From assembly GCF_000770675.1 (NCBI RefSeq), contig NZ_AVBG01000007.1, positions 124,001-188,000 on the forward strand: a stretch of DNA of 64,000 nt, written 5' to 3'. Of the stretch, positions 26,228 to 34,426 are shown in pieces (the stretch's first letter is position 1; each line of letters begins with the position of its first letter). Below the pieces are notes generated by a model. That model ran no database searches. It was given only the letters and a program-made list of their open reading frames with translations, and had not been told where the DNA came from. A program made the position numbers and the translations under genes. The stretch comes from Pontibacillus chungwhensis BH030062. Its GTDB lineage: Bacteria > Bacillota > Bacilli > Bacillales > BH030062.

Positions 26228-27535
26228 TTATCTCTCATCATAAACGAGTGAAAGATTGAACTCAGATTGATTCAAGTAAGATCTATACACTTCTTTGGTA
26301 TTTAACCTTACTAATTGAATATCTTTCATATCTCCCATGAATGGCAGCCGAACAGACCCAAATACTTCGCTTTGCATATAAGACGGCATTAAGAATACAT
26401 TCTCCCATTGATAGCCATCAAATTCAGGAGATAGCTTCAACGCTTGCTCGTACAAATATTGCTTGGAGACGTCTCCCACTCCCGGAACGTTGTTTTTTAA
26501 TTTTCCCCGATGATCAAACGTTGTCGTGTAATATTTGGCATCCATAATATAGAACCGCTTATGTTCTTTATCATTTCGGAGAATGTCAGGAATGATTGTC
26601 TCTGTTTCAGTCCCCCTACCTGTTCTGGCATCTGTCCAGATAGGTTTTGGAATATAGGATTTGTAATCATCATATTGGTTATGGAGCACGTAACCGAGAA
26701 CCTTTTCCCAGACGACATGGAACGTTCTGGTTCCAAATAGTTTTAAGTGGTCCCAGGCGTTTGCTCCCTTTTCTCTTGCCAGGAAGAAGTATAATGTTTT
26801 AAGAATGGACAGCTTCTGATCTGAGAACTGTTGGTGCATTTCATTTTCAATATGATATAAAGCATACTCCAAGCTCCCAATCTCTTCCCACTCCACTTCA
26901 AAGTCCAGAGGAGGATAATTGAAATAATCCAAGAAAGACAGCTCACGCATATATAAACTGCATTCTGTCAGGACGTATTTGTGAATCAGCCTTACAAAAT
27001 CTTCTTCATCATTAAAGGTCGCTTCTGTAACCAGATCAAGATAGAAGGGCTGCCCGTTACTCATGTACGCATCATGCTCTTCTATTGTCTTATTCCAGTT
27101 AATCTCGCCTTCACCATTCAGTTCATACAACTTTTTCTCATTTGAATAAAGTCCATTCTCGAAATAATCCCCAAGAATAAAATCTGCCGTAGCAAGATAG
27201 TTAAAGTTCTCCTCTGTCACTTCATCTCCCATGGTATCCAATTCATATTCATCAAGGTTCTCGCGTTTCGCATATTCCATAAAAAGAGACATCAGCGCGT
27301 TAGCATGGCTTTTATCTGATACATCTTCAACATACTTTGGCAAGCAGAAGACAAACTTCTCGTGCCATTCCATGAAGCCAACATAGGAGACACTGCACAC
27401 ATCACTCCGCTTCCACTCTAGCATTCTTAATCGTTGCATTTCTGCGAGAAAGTCTTCCCACTCATTCGAGTTTAGTTCCAGTTTTTGTTTCAATTCACTT
27501 GTCGTGTATGGCTTCAATTCCTTTAAGAATACCAC
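26228..27535 (-). CDS. LlaJI-family restriction endonuclease subunit (R2, McrC-like)
   Basis: 435 residues. The C-terminal third holds a PD-(D/E)XK core: IIPDIL (Asp317) and FYIMDAKYY (Asp332-Ala-Lys334), as in the LlaJI restriction endonuclease family. The N-terminal two thirds are helical and acidic. In LlaJI-type systems R2 is the cutting partner of an McrB-like NTPase (R1), much as McrC is for McrB. GTG start at 27535 with CAGGAG upstream; the McrB-like gene ends only four bases earlier, so expression is coupled. Confidence 0.8.
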   Translation of the reverse strand: MVFLKELKPYTTSELKQKLELNSNEWEDFLAEMQRLRMLEWKRSDVCSVSYVGFMEWHEKFVFCLPKYVEDVSDKSHANALMSLFMEYAKRENLDEYELDTMGDEVTEENFNYLATADFILGDYFENGLYSNEKKLYELNGEGEINWNKTIEEHDAYMSNGQPFYLDLVTEATFNDEEDFVRLIHKYVLTECSLYMRELSFLDYFNYPPLDFEVEWEEIGSLEYALYHIENEMHQQFSDQKLSILKTLYFFLAREKGANAWDHLKLFGTRTFHVVWEKVLGYVLHNQYDDYKSYIPKPIWTDARTGRGTETETIIPDILRNDKEHKRFYIMDAKYYTTTFDHRGKLKNNVPGVGDVSKQYLYEQALKLSPEFDGYQWENVFLMPSYMQSEVFGSVRLPFMGDMKDIQLVRLNTKEVYRSYLNQSEFNLSLVYDER

Positions 27536-27539
27536 CTGA

Positions 27540-28928
27540 TTACTCCTGTTCTGCTAAGGCTTCTGTGAATGCGTCTGAGAACACATTTTCCTCGTCCTCA
27601 ATGTACGCTGTCACAATTTGCGAGAATGATGGGTATTTGAATAGTTTCGTCTTATCCGTTTTAAGGATATCCTCAGCCAGATACATCAGCAATTTGTTTT
27701 GGAAGACTTTCTGAAAATGCTTGTCAGAGGCTTCTAAATCCGTCTTCTTAATAAAGAATGGACCAATTAATTTATCCTCTTTAATATTTCGGACATGCTG
27801 TAGTAAGTAATCATTCAGGGTTCTGCGGAAATGATTCCACTTCATCGTGCCGATTCCCTTAATGGTAATGTCGATGTCTCCAATCTTTTCTTCACTCGCA
27901 TTAATGCTAATAAATTCAAAATCAAATCGGCGTTTGAATGCACTATCTAGTGGAAAAACTCCTTGGTCTGAGGTGTTCATCGTCGCCCAGATATATAGGT
28001 TAGAAGGAAGATGGATCTCATAGTTTACTAGATCCGCATCTGTCTGAGATTCAATATATTCCTTCACCTCTTCTGAGGCAACAATATTGTATTCACTCTT
28101 CCCATCCTCGTTCCGATCTAGTAACTGAAAGATATCGCCAAAGACAGCCGCTGTATTCGCGCGGTTGATTTCTTCTATAATCAAAACGTAATTTCTTTCC
28201 GGATGGTTCATGGCTTTAGTGACCGTACGTAACAAAGGACCGGCAACAAGATCATATGTAATCTTACTCTTATCCTCTTTCATCGGGCGAGGTTTATAGG
28301 CGCCTACAAACTGTCCATAGGAGAAATTAGGATGGAAGGTAACCCGTTCATAATTCGAGCCGAAATATGTCTTTCTTTGCTGGTCGATTTGATAACTCTT
28401 TCCTGTGCCTGGTGCACCAAATACGATCCAGTTATGAGGTAGATGTTCATCCTGAGGGTTCTTCTCAGGTGCTACATAATCTTCTTTCGTTTCATGAATC
28501 ACGGGTTGTTCAGTTTTCACTTCATAACGATTTGAAAAGTCTTCAAACATATGTGAGAACAACGTGTTAAATGATGCTTCAGATATTTGATGCAATTGTC
28601 GATGATTATTACTTTCTAACAGATTATAAGTTTCTTCATCTACTTGCTGCATCTTTCGCATAGTAAGCCCATAACCCGTTTCATAGCTTTTGTGCAACAC
28701 TAAGTGAGTATGATCAACACCAGTCACTTCAAGCATATACCTGATTTCACCTACTGGCTTGTCAATAAAAACAAGTATCTTATCACCTGCGTTTATGGAC
28801 TGTTCATCAAGTATGTTTCCTCGTTCACTCGTTGAATCCAGACTCATCTTAAAGCGTATGTCCGATTTAGATTCTATTATGGAAAATGTGTTCATTATTG
28901 CTTCGATTGATAATATCCAATAATTCAT
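27540..28928 (-). CDS. McrB-like AAA+ ATPase with EVE/PUA-like N-terminus (LlaJI R1-like)
   Basis: 462 residues. C-terminal AAA+ motor of the McrB type: Walker A GAPGTGKS (171-178), Walker B VLIIEEINRAN (248-258), McrB signature MNTSD (317-321) and RRFDFEF. The first 100 residues look like an EVE/PUA domain (NYWILSIEA at the start, KPVGEIRYMLEVTGV near 57-71), a fold that binds flipped modified bases or RNA. In known LlaJI systems R1 instead begins with a B3-like site-specific domain; here such a domain is a separate gene just upstream. Start fixed by AAAGGAG. Motor for the R2 nuclease. Confidence 0.8.
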   Translation of the reverse strand: MNYWILSIEAIMNTFSIIESKSDIRFKMSLDSTSERGNILDEQSINAGDKILVFIDKPVGEIRYMLEVTGVDHTHLVLHKSYETGYGLTMRKMQQVDEETYNLLESNNHRQLHQISEASFNTLFSHMFEDFSNRYEVKTEQPVIHETKEDYVAPEKNPQDEHLPHNWIVFGAPGTGKSYQIDQQRKTYFGSNYERVTFHPNFSYGQFVGAYKPRPMKEDKSKITYDLVAGPLLRTVTKAMNHPERNYVLIIEEINRANTAAVFGDIFQLLDRNEDGKSEYNIVASEEVKEYIESQTDADLVNYEIHLPSNLYIWATMNTSDQGVFPLDSAFKRRFDFEFISINASEEKIGDIDITIKGIGTMKWNHFRRTLNDYLLQHVRNIKEDKLIGPFFIKKTDLEASDKHFQKVFQNKLLMYLAEDILKTDKTKLFKYPSFSQIVTAYIEDEENVFSDAFTEALAEQE

Positions 28929-28949
28929 GTGCGGTCTCCTTTAGTGTGT

Positions 28950-29618
28950 TTAGGTTTCAGTATCTATTTCGTGAAATTTCCAATCATATGGTTTCGCCAT
29001 TCTAAACGTTCCATCTTCTTCTCTTTCCAAGATGATCACTTTCAGCGGTCTATCTTCATAAAAATGTTCAATTCCTTCAAATTGATACACCGGTGTTTTC
29101 TTAGTAGATCCACTTCTAAGGAAAACATCTTCCTTATAGTTTATATCAATTGCAACAAAGACATTATTGTCCTTAATTTGAATAGAGCTCTCGTTTGATA
29201 GAAACCGTTCGAAACGTTCCGGGTGCCAAGTGTAATAAGCATTTGTTTTATTATGATAACGGAGAATCATTCTTTGATCATATTTAATATAATCCATAAA
29301 GTACTGCGGCTCTTCGCCGTCCATAAATCGTTTCTCCAATATGACCTCATCACCTGCATCAAGTGCCTTGTTCCTTACATATTCTGCGAACTCTTTTACA
29401 ATGCGGCATTCTGCACCGCTTCTGGGAAAGGTCACTTTCATGCTGTATTTATCACCAGTCTCTTTATCAGTAACATCAAATTCTTCCGCATGGTTTTTAG
29501 TGAAGAAAGCATTTATTACTTCATCTCCCCGTTTAGGAAAATACAAATAATAATCGTTTGTCCCTGATTTCCCTACATTTGTTAAGCTTAACTGGCTTAT
29601 AAATGAAATTACTCTCAT
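28950..29618 (-). CDS. B3/EcoRII-N-like DNA-binding protein of the LlaJI-like system
   Basis: 222 residues. Residues 1-95 resemble the B3-type DNA-binding fold of the EcoRII N-terminal domain: QLSLTNVGKSGTNDYYLYFP, then KVTFPRSGAECRIVKE and the closing AGDEVILEKR. This fold reads a specific short sequence. The rest (95-222) is strand-rich without a known name. It is the first gene of the operon, 21 bases before the McrB-like gene, and is probably the site-recognition subunit. The fold call rests on motif likeness only. AAGGGAG precedes the ATG. Confidence 0.6.
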   Translation of the reverse strand: MRVISFISQLSLTNVGKSGTNDYYLYFPKRGDEVINAFFTKNHAEEFDVTDKETGDKYSMKVTFPRSGAECRIVKEFAEYVRNKALDAGDEVILEKRFMDGEEPQYFMDYIKYDQRMILRYHNKTNAYYTWHPERFERFLSNESSIQIKDNNVFVAIDINYKEDVFLRSGSTKKTPVYQFEGIEHFYEDRPLKVIILEREEDGTFRMAKPYDWKFHEIDTET

Positions 29619-29691
29619 CTTGAGTCTCCCTTTACTTTGATCTCTCTATTATTATACCCCTTGCCTGACATACCTCACTCTATAATGATCC

Positions 29692-30002
29692 AGGGGCGCT
29701 TGCCAACATGTGGAAGCTTTAAAGTAGCGTGGGGACGCTGCTCCCTTATGTTTATGTATGGATGATCTGTTACCTTTTCAATACTCTTTCATGCAAAAAC
29801 GTCAGAGAACATGCGTTTCTCTGACGTTTTTTTGTGTTTGTTCTCTATAAAAAGTCATAGATTTGCGCTATCTCTACCTTATGCCCATGTAAACAGATGA
29901 AATCGTAATAGATCGACCTTCTCTAACTTTCATTGCTATTATGTGAGAATAAAACGTCAGATATGAAGGCGGCGGGACAAGGGACCTGTCCCCATATCCC
30001 AT
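29692..30002. repeat. MITE-like dispersed repeat, copy A
   Basis: About 310 bases between the defense island and the next gene. It begins GCGTGGGGACG..., has a central perfect hairpin (arms AACGTCAGAGAA and TTCTCTGACGTT at 29799-29829), then TGTGTTTGTTCTCTATAAAA, and ends with the REP palindrome GGGACAAGGGACCTGTCCCC. Related copies lie at 36105, 37768, 43828, 45545 and 46222. It has no coding capacity. The hairpin may also terminate transcription in both directions. Confidence 0.8.
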
Positions 30003-30012
30003 AGCTTTTTAT

Positions 30013-30279
30013 CTAATCCTCTTTAAAATACTCCTCAATCTCCTGCCCCATAACATCCCACTTCGACTTCAGCGAAGCTTTAGGGACATCATAGTGCTTC
30101 TCATATTTACACATCTTACAAGAACAATTCATTCTCGCTTTATCCAAACGACCAGGTTCTTTAGCCCATGGGTGGTCTTCATTCCCATCCACGGCCCCCC
30201 ATACGTTTTTCACGATGTTTAATTTTCTTTGAATCACTCTGTTTCGTTGATGCCTGTAATACGCTTGACTACGTTCCAT
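30013..30279 (-). CDS. Small cysteine-motif protein of unknown function
   Basis: 88 residues, basic N-terminus (MERSQAYYRHQRNRVIQRK) and a CSCKMCKYEKHY motif near residue 55 that may bind a metal. ATG 30279 follows GAGAGGACG at correct spacing; an upstream in-frame ATG at 30312 has a poorer site. I have seen similar small proteins in Bacillaceae genomes, without a known role. Single gene between repeat copy A and the WYL regulator. Confidence 0.6.
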   Translation of the reverse strand: MERSQAYYRHQRNRVIQRKLNIVKNVWGAVDGNEDHPWAKEPGRLDKARMNCSCKMCKYEKHYDVPKASLKSKWDVMGQEIEEYFKED

Positions 30280-30513
30280 GTTTCCACGTCCTCTCCTTGA
30301 GATCAATACCATCCCGCAGAGAGACCCAAGGAATCACTACATCTCTACAGGAAGGTATTAAATGACGTGGTTAGAACAACAGGAACAATAATATTGATTA
30401 ATTCCATATATTCAAACCTCCCGTGTGTCTATCATATCATTTTGCCCCTATTTAAGTCATATCTGTTAAACTTCTAGACTCTTCTTGGTCATTAAAATAT
30501 AGCTATATATGAA

Positions 30514-31629
30514 TCATTCGTACTCCTCTAAACCATACCCCTCACACATAGCCAGAACTTCCTCCCGAATCTCTTCCTTCAACTCTTCAGGCGAAACGAC
30601 CTTAGCCTTCCGCCCCCACTGCATAATCCAAGCAACTAACCCCGTACTCATCTTCGCCTTCGTTGAAAGCAAAAAGTGCTCTTCATCGACTTGCTGGATG
30701 GAGGCTTCTAGGCCGAATCGGTCGAGGACGACGTTTAGGAGCGAGGCGTGGAATTGAACCTTGATCCAGGTGTTCTCGCCTGCGAACATGTGGAAGCTTT
30801 GGTCAACGTAGTCCTGGACGTTGAAGTCTTCTTTTCTGAAGCGTTCTTCTGAAAGCCGAATGTTTCGTATGCGGTCTAGGCGGTAGTGGCGCATTTCTCC
30901 AGTGCCGCGGAACCGGCCTATTAAATAGTAGAAATCATTTTGCCAGATCAGGGCATAGGGTTCGACTTCATACGTGCTGCCTTCTCGGTTGTATTCGAAC
31001 TCTTTCTTCATATTGTATTTTCCGTACTGGTAGTGGAGGACCTTTTGTTCAGCGATGGCTCTATGTACATGATCGATGTTTAGCTTCACAAGCTGATAGC
31101 CATCATCTGCTGATTGGTTGAACAACACAGGGTCGGGTAATTGCTTGGCGATATGTTTACTCGTCAGCTGCTTGATCCGCGGGATTAAATCCTTCTTCTC
31201 TTTCTCTGTAATGAACTTGGCTGAGAGAACAGCGTCGATCAACAGACGCAAGTGGTACGTTTCAAAGACTCGGTCCTGGTAGCTGTACATCATCTTCCCG
31301 AATTCGCCCTGGTTCTGGATCACTTCGACCCCTGCTTCCGCAAGGACTTCCATGTCACGTTTTAACGTTCGGTTATCAAACTTAGCCTCTGAGCCAAAGA
31401 CTACCTTCAGTTTTTCTTTAATCTCTTTAATGCTTAGTTCGTGATATTCGTCGGTTTCTTGGGATAGGATCTCTTGAAGCTGCAATAACCTGGTATTGTT
31501 GTTTAGTTCCAAATGTGAGACCTCCTCTTTCCTTTTCCAAATTCTATTGTAATGCTCTATTTCTTCCAAAACTACCCTTTGAAAGAGATTCCTTGTTTTG
31601 GCAATCCTCTCCCCACTTATGATCGGCAT
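30514..31629 (-). CDS. WYL-domain transcription regulator
   Basis: 371 residues: N-terminal helical/winged-helix DNA-binding part (LNNNTRLLQLQEILS, DNRTLKRDMEVLAEAG), WYL domain around residues 195-275 (VLHYQYGKYNMKKEF, VEPYALIWQNDFYYLIGRF, MRHYRLDRIRNI), and a C-terminal WCX-like part with VQFHASLLNVVLDRFG. WYL proteins bind ligands such as nucleotides or single-strand nucleic acid and often control defense genes. It lies about 900 bases beyond the island, so a regulatory link is possible but not shown. Ribosome site weak (GAAAGAA). Confidence 0.82.
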   Translation of the reverse strand: MPIISGERIAKTRNLFQRVVLEEIEHYNRIWKRKEEVSHLELNNNTRLLQLQEILSQETDEYHELSIKEIKEKLKVVFGSEAKFDNRTLKRDMEVLAEAGVEVIQNQGEFGKMMYSYQDRVFETYHLRLLIDAVLSAKFITEKEKKDLIPRIKQLTSKHIAKQLPDPVLFNQSADDGYQLVKLNIDHVHRAIAEQKVLHYQYGKYNMKKEFEYNREGSTYEVEPYALIWQNDFYYLIGRFRGTGEMRHYRLDRIRNIRLSEERFRKEDFNVQDYVDQSFHMFAGENTWIKVQFHASLLNVVLDRFGLEASIQQVDEEHFLLSTKAKMSTGLVAWIMQWGRKAKVVSPEELKEEIREEVLAMCEGYGLEEYE

Positions 31630-31813
31630 TTCTTTCAGTTTGAGATTCTACTATTCAATTGTTTTATTTATCCAGATTAGGGTACTAACCTATAACGAAT
31701 GCACGCATACACTTGGAAGGATTGCTTCCTTTTTATAGTTTTTCACCTCAGAGCTCTACCTACATACATGTCGACCTTTCATTTAGCTCTTGAACAATTC
31801 TGGGAGGGGTAAG

Positions 31814-32101
31814 ATGGTAAATGGTTTGATGCTGGTATTGTCACTGATCGGGCTCTCCATTGTTCTGAATGGGATCGCGATGGTTAAGACTGAGGTGAGA
31901 AAGAGTCCCGTGAAGAGTATCATGATGATCTGCTTAGGTGTGTTAACCCTCGTTTTCCTTTATCTCGTTCCTTACAGCTTCTGGCGCCTAACAGGTTCCC
32001 ACGTCAATTGGGGTGGTATGCTAGCCGTTGCTGCAGCTGGGATCAGTGTTATCGTATATGTTCGCTGGCTTTACATGGTGAGAATCAATAAGACTTCATG
32101 A
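31814..32101 (+). CDS. Small membrane protein, three helices
   Basis: 95 residues, three hydrophobic segments (3-22, 36-54, 66-85). ATG 31814 follows GGGAGGGG; the longer frame from 31790 has none. No known family. Followed by a strong terminator. Confidence 0.6.
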   Translation: MVNGLMLVLSLIGLSIVLNGIAMVKTEVRKSPVKSIMMICLGVLTLVFLYLVPYSFWRLTGSHVNWGGMLAVAAAGISVIVYVRWLYMVRINKTS

Positions 32102-32106
32102 TAAAA

Positions 32107-32144
32107 ATAAGCCCGATCCCGCCACTTGGGAGGAGCGGGCTTTT
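32107..32144. terminator. Terminator hairpin
   Basis: AAGCCCG paired with CGGGCTT around a 22-base loop, followed by TTTT, between two convergent genes. Confidence 0.7.
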
Positions 32145-32146
32145 CG

Positions 32147-32731
32147 TTAGTTCAAATTAATGTTCACACTCTTCGTTCCCCAGAAACCTGCGTCAGCTTT
32201 GAGTGTTAGATCACTCATTTGTACGTCAGATCCTACCTCAAATACAATCATTCCTTCTTTCTTTAGACCTGGGTTGATCTCTTCAAAGAACAACATCTTA
32301 TCTGTTGGAATGACCATCATAAGATCTCCATCGTTCTTCGGGCTGTATTCTGTTCCATCATTACTTACAAGGGTAAAGAACTCTGAGTCTGTCGTAATGG
32401 CTTCGCTCTTGCCGTTGTTAATTGTTACGTCTAACACGATAAACTGATTGTCTGTTGTGACAGGTTCTGTGTACTCATCGCTACCTTCAATCGTTGTTTT
32501 AGACTCGGCATTCGTTACCGTGAAGCCAATATCATCGATCGTTGCCGTTTCACCGATTCCGATCGTTTCTGTTTGTTCTTCTTTCGTCTTTTCTTTTGGC
32601 TGGTCATTCGATGTACCTTCTGTTGATGTCGTTGTGGAGTCATCCCCACCGGTTGCAACAGCGATAATAATTCCAATCACTACAATCGCTCCAATAATTG
32701 TTAAGCACCCTGAGAATAGTTTCTTCATCAT
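32147..32731 (-). CDS. DUF4352 (telokin-like) secreted or membrane-anchored protein
   Basis: 194 residues: hydrophobic anchor (residues 8-27), a Ser/Thr/Glu-rich low-complexity spacer to residue 55, and an Ig-like DUF4352 domain (GETATIDDIGFTVTNAE, QFIVLDVTINN, FFTLVSNDGTEY, KEGMIVFEV). This domain occurs in Gram-positive surface lipoproteins and in stress proteins of unknown ligand. No lipobox cysteine fits well, so it is probably anchored by the helix. GGAGG precedes the ATG. Confidence 0.8.
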   Translation of the reverse strand: MMKKLFSGCLTIIGAIVVIGIIIAVATGGDDSTTTSTEGTSNDQPKEKTKEEQTETIGIGETATIDDIGFTVTNAESKTTIEGSDEYTEPVTTDNQFIVLDVTINNGKSEAITTDSEFFTLVSNDGTEYSPKNDGDLMMVIPTDKMLFFEEINPGLKKEGMIVFEVGSDVQMSDLTLKADAGFWGTKSVNINLN

Positions 32732-32772
32732 TCATTCCTCCTGTTTCTTTGTTACCCTCATCATATAAAAAA

Positions 32773-32796
32773 GGGTGAGCAAAAATATGCTCACCC
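32773..32796. terminator. Terminator hairpin
   Basis: GGGTGAGCA and TGCTCACCC around AAAATA, with A and T runs at the flanks, between the DUF4352 gene and the next minus-strand gene. Confidence 0.65.
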
Positions 32797-32874
32797 AACA
32801 CGTGTTCTCTTTCTTTCATTTTTATTCGGATATCAGGGATTCAACCAACGAACGTAAGTCGATTCGACAAGTAC

Positions 32875-33090
32875 CTATTCGATCTGATGCTCATCGTTGT
32901 TCGAGGCGTTCCATTTCTTGTCGCGCATCAACATGATGTCGGATACGATCGCCCATAACGTAAGAAGCAATACTCCTCCTATAATATAGAAGTTAGGGCC
33001 GAGCGTAATGGATGGCACAATCAAACCTCCGATACCTACCTTCAGAGCAAATTCGGTGAACTTCCACTTCGAGTTTGAACGTTTTCTCAT
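32875..33090 (-). CDS. Small membrane protein, two helices
   Basis: 71 residues, basic N-terminus (MRKRSNSKWKFTEF), two hydrophobic segments, and an acidic tail. ATG 33090 follows AAAGGAGTAAGG and is preferred to the ATG at 33111. No known family. Confidence 0.6.
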   Translation of the reverse strand: MRKRSNSKWKFTEFALKVGIGGLIVPSITLGPNFYIIGGVLLLTLWAIVSDIMLMRDKKWNASNNDEHQIE

Positions 33091-33217
33091 TTTCCTTACT
33101 CCTTTCTTCAATATGTAGAATAGGAAGAGCCGGAACGGATTTAATCTGACCTCGTTTTATATATAAGTAGTACGTTACGGAATTCACTAATATCTACAAC
33201 CATAACATGTAAATAGG

Positions 33218-33290
33218 AGGCACTCTATATAGCGATGAGTAGGGTGGTCGTTTAGTAAAAGGGATTACCCTAGCTACTCAAAGTGCCTCA
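33218..33290 (+). promoter_or_regulatory. Nested hairpin upstream of the YcxB-like gene
   Basis: Outer arms GAGGCACT and AGTGCCTC enclose inner arms TGAGTAGGGT and ACCCTAGCTACTCA. The two stems form one long hairpin with an internal bulge about 80 bases before the TTG start at 33370. It could be an attenuator, a structured leader or a small terminator. No long U run follows. Confidence 0.5.
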
Positions 33291-33369
33291 CTTTATGACC
33301 AATGACCTATGAGTTTGTATGACCATCGAAAAGTTCGGGTATAGATTACTAGCTAAAGGAGTGGTTGTT

Positions 33370-33876
33370 TTGGAAAATCGTGAGTCTGTTACCGTGAGCG
33401 GAACCATTACATTGGATGAATTCAAGAAATACCAGGCCTATCATGTACGGAGGATCAACCTGTCCTTTTTCTTCGTGCTTCTGGTGATGTTTACATTTAT
33501 GTTCGTAAGTGTGATTGATGCGATATGGTTTGTAAGCATCTGGTTTGCGGCTTTGTTCGCTCTTGTTCCATCAGGTCTCTTTCTCCTTTCCGTAAAGGTG
33601 TTTAACCGGAACCGTGCGAAGAAAGAGTTCGACAGTGATGCTGTCGCGCATAAAGAGATGACTTACACGTTCAGTGAGGAGGGGGTTCAGCAGAAAGGGA
33701 GACGCTCTGATAATTATTATGAATGGAGTGACTTCTCCTCATTTCAGGAGACCCCCGAGTTGTTCCTCCTGTATGTATCGAAGCGTAAAGCGATTGTTTT
33801 GCCGAAGCGATTTTTTGAGAACCAAGAGCAGCAGGAGCAGTTTAAACAAATCGCGCGAGAGCATGGATCCAGGTAA
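33370..33876 (+). CDS. YcxB-like membrane protein
   Basis: 168 residues: short polar N-terminus with VTVSGTITLDEFKKYQ, two membrane helices (about 32-50 and 55-75), then a PH-like YcxB domain (MTYTFSEEGVQQKG, YYEWSDFSSFQETPELFLLY, AIVLPKRFF). This order is the standard one for the YcxB family. A TTG start at 33370 is chosen because AAAGGAG lies eight bases before it; the longest frame adds 17 residues without a ribosome site. Function unknown. Confidence 0.8.
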   Translation: MENRESVTVSGTITLDEFKKYQAYHVRRINLSFFFVLLVMFTFMFVSVIDAIWFVSIWFAALFALVPSGLFLLSVKVFNRNRAKKEFDSDAVAHKEMTYTFSEEGVQQKGRRSDNYYEWSDFSSFQETPELFLLYVSKRKAIVLPKRFFENQEQQEQFKQIAREHGSR

Positions 33877-33933
33877 ATAACGTTTCCAACTTAAGCGGCA
33901 CAATAACAGACCCGTGCCGCTTCTCTCTTCCCA

Positions 33934-34368
33934 TTAAAAACTCATCTCCCAAATCTGATAAAACATCACGAGTATAAATACGATAGGTACAAGAACGGCA
34001 AGGGGAACAATCACCTTTCGATACTTGTACACGAATGAAGATTTGTAGTGACTCCGATCATTAAACTTCTCTCTTGATTCCTTATGGAAAGCTGTGCGGA
34101 GCATGTATACGAACCCTGGGATAAAAAACGAGATGAGTACGGCCACGAACAGGTAAGGCCTGATCTCCTCAAGTGTCAATCCGTTCCGTCTCAAGTTCTC
34201 ACTGATTAAAAGGATTGCTGTGATTGGAACCATTAAGACGACCCGGATCATATGTCTGTGCTTCGTTTTCTTCTCTTCCTTCGTACTGCTTTTATAATCG
34301 TTGAACACATAGATCCCGTATAAGAGCAGCGCTATAAAAGCTATGAATGAACCGATGATGAAAAGCAT
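33934..34368 (-). CDS. Four-helix membrane protein of unknown function
   Basis: 144 residues with hydrophobic segments at about 3-22, 42-58, 72-92 and 118-138, and a basic loop KSSTKEEKKTKHRHM. GGGGAGAGG precedes the ATG. No family recognised. Confidence 0.65.
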   Translation of the reverse strand: MLFIIGSFIAFIALLLYGIYVFNDYKSSTKEEKKTKHRHMIRVVLMVPITAILLISENLRRNGLTLEEIRPYLFVAVLISFFIPGFVYMLRTAFHKESREKFNDRSHYKSSFVYKYRKVIVPLAVLVPIVFILVMFYQIWEMSF

Positions 34369-34426
34369 AACCTCTCCCCTTTCCCTCTTCCTCTACGATG
34401 CTCTCCCGTTATACGTTTCACCCGGA

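Noticed and set aside
9000-29600. Prophage or conjugative element carrying the island
   Set aside because: No integrase, portal, terminase, relaxase or transfer gene was recognised, and no flanking tRNA or direct repeats were found within the window.
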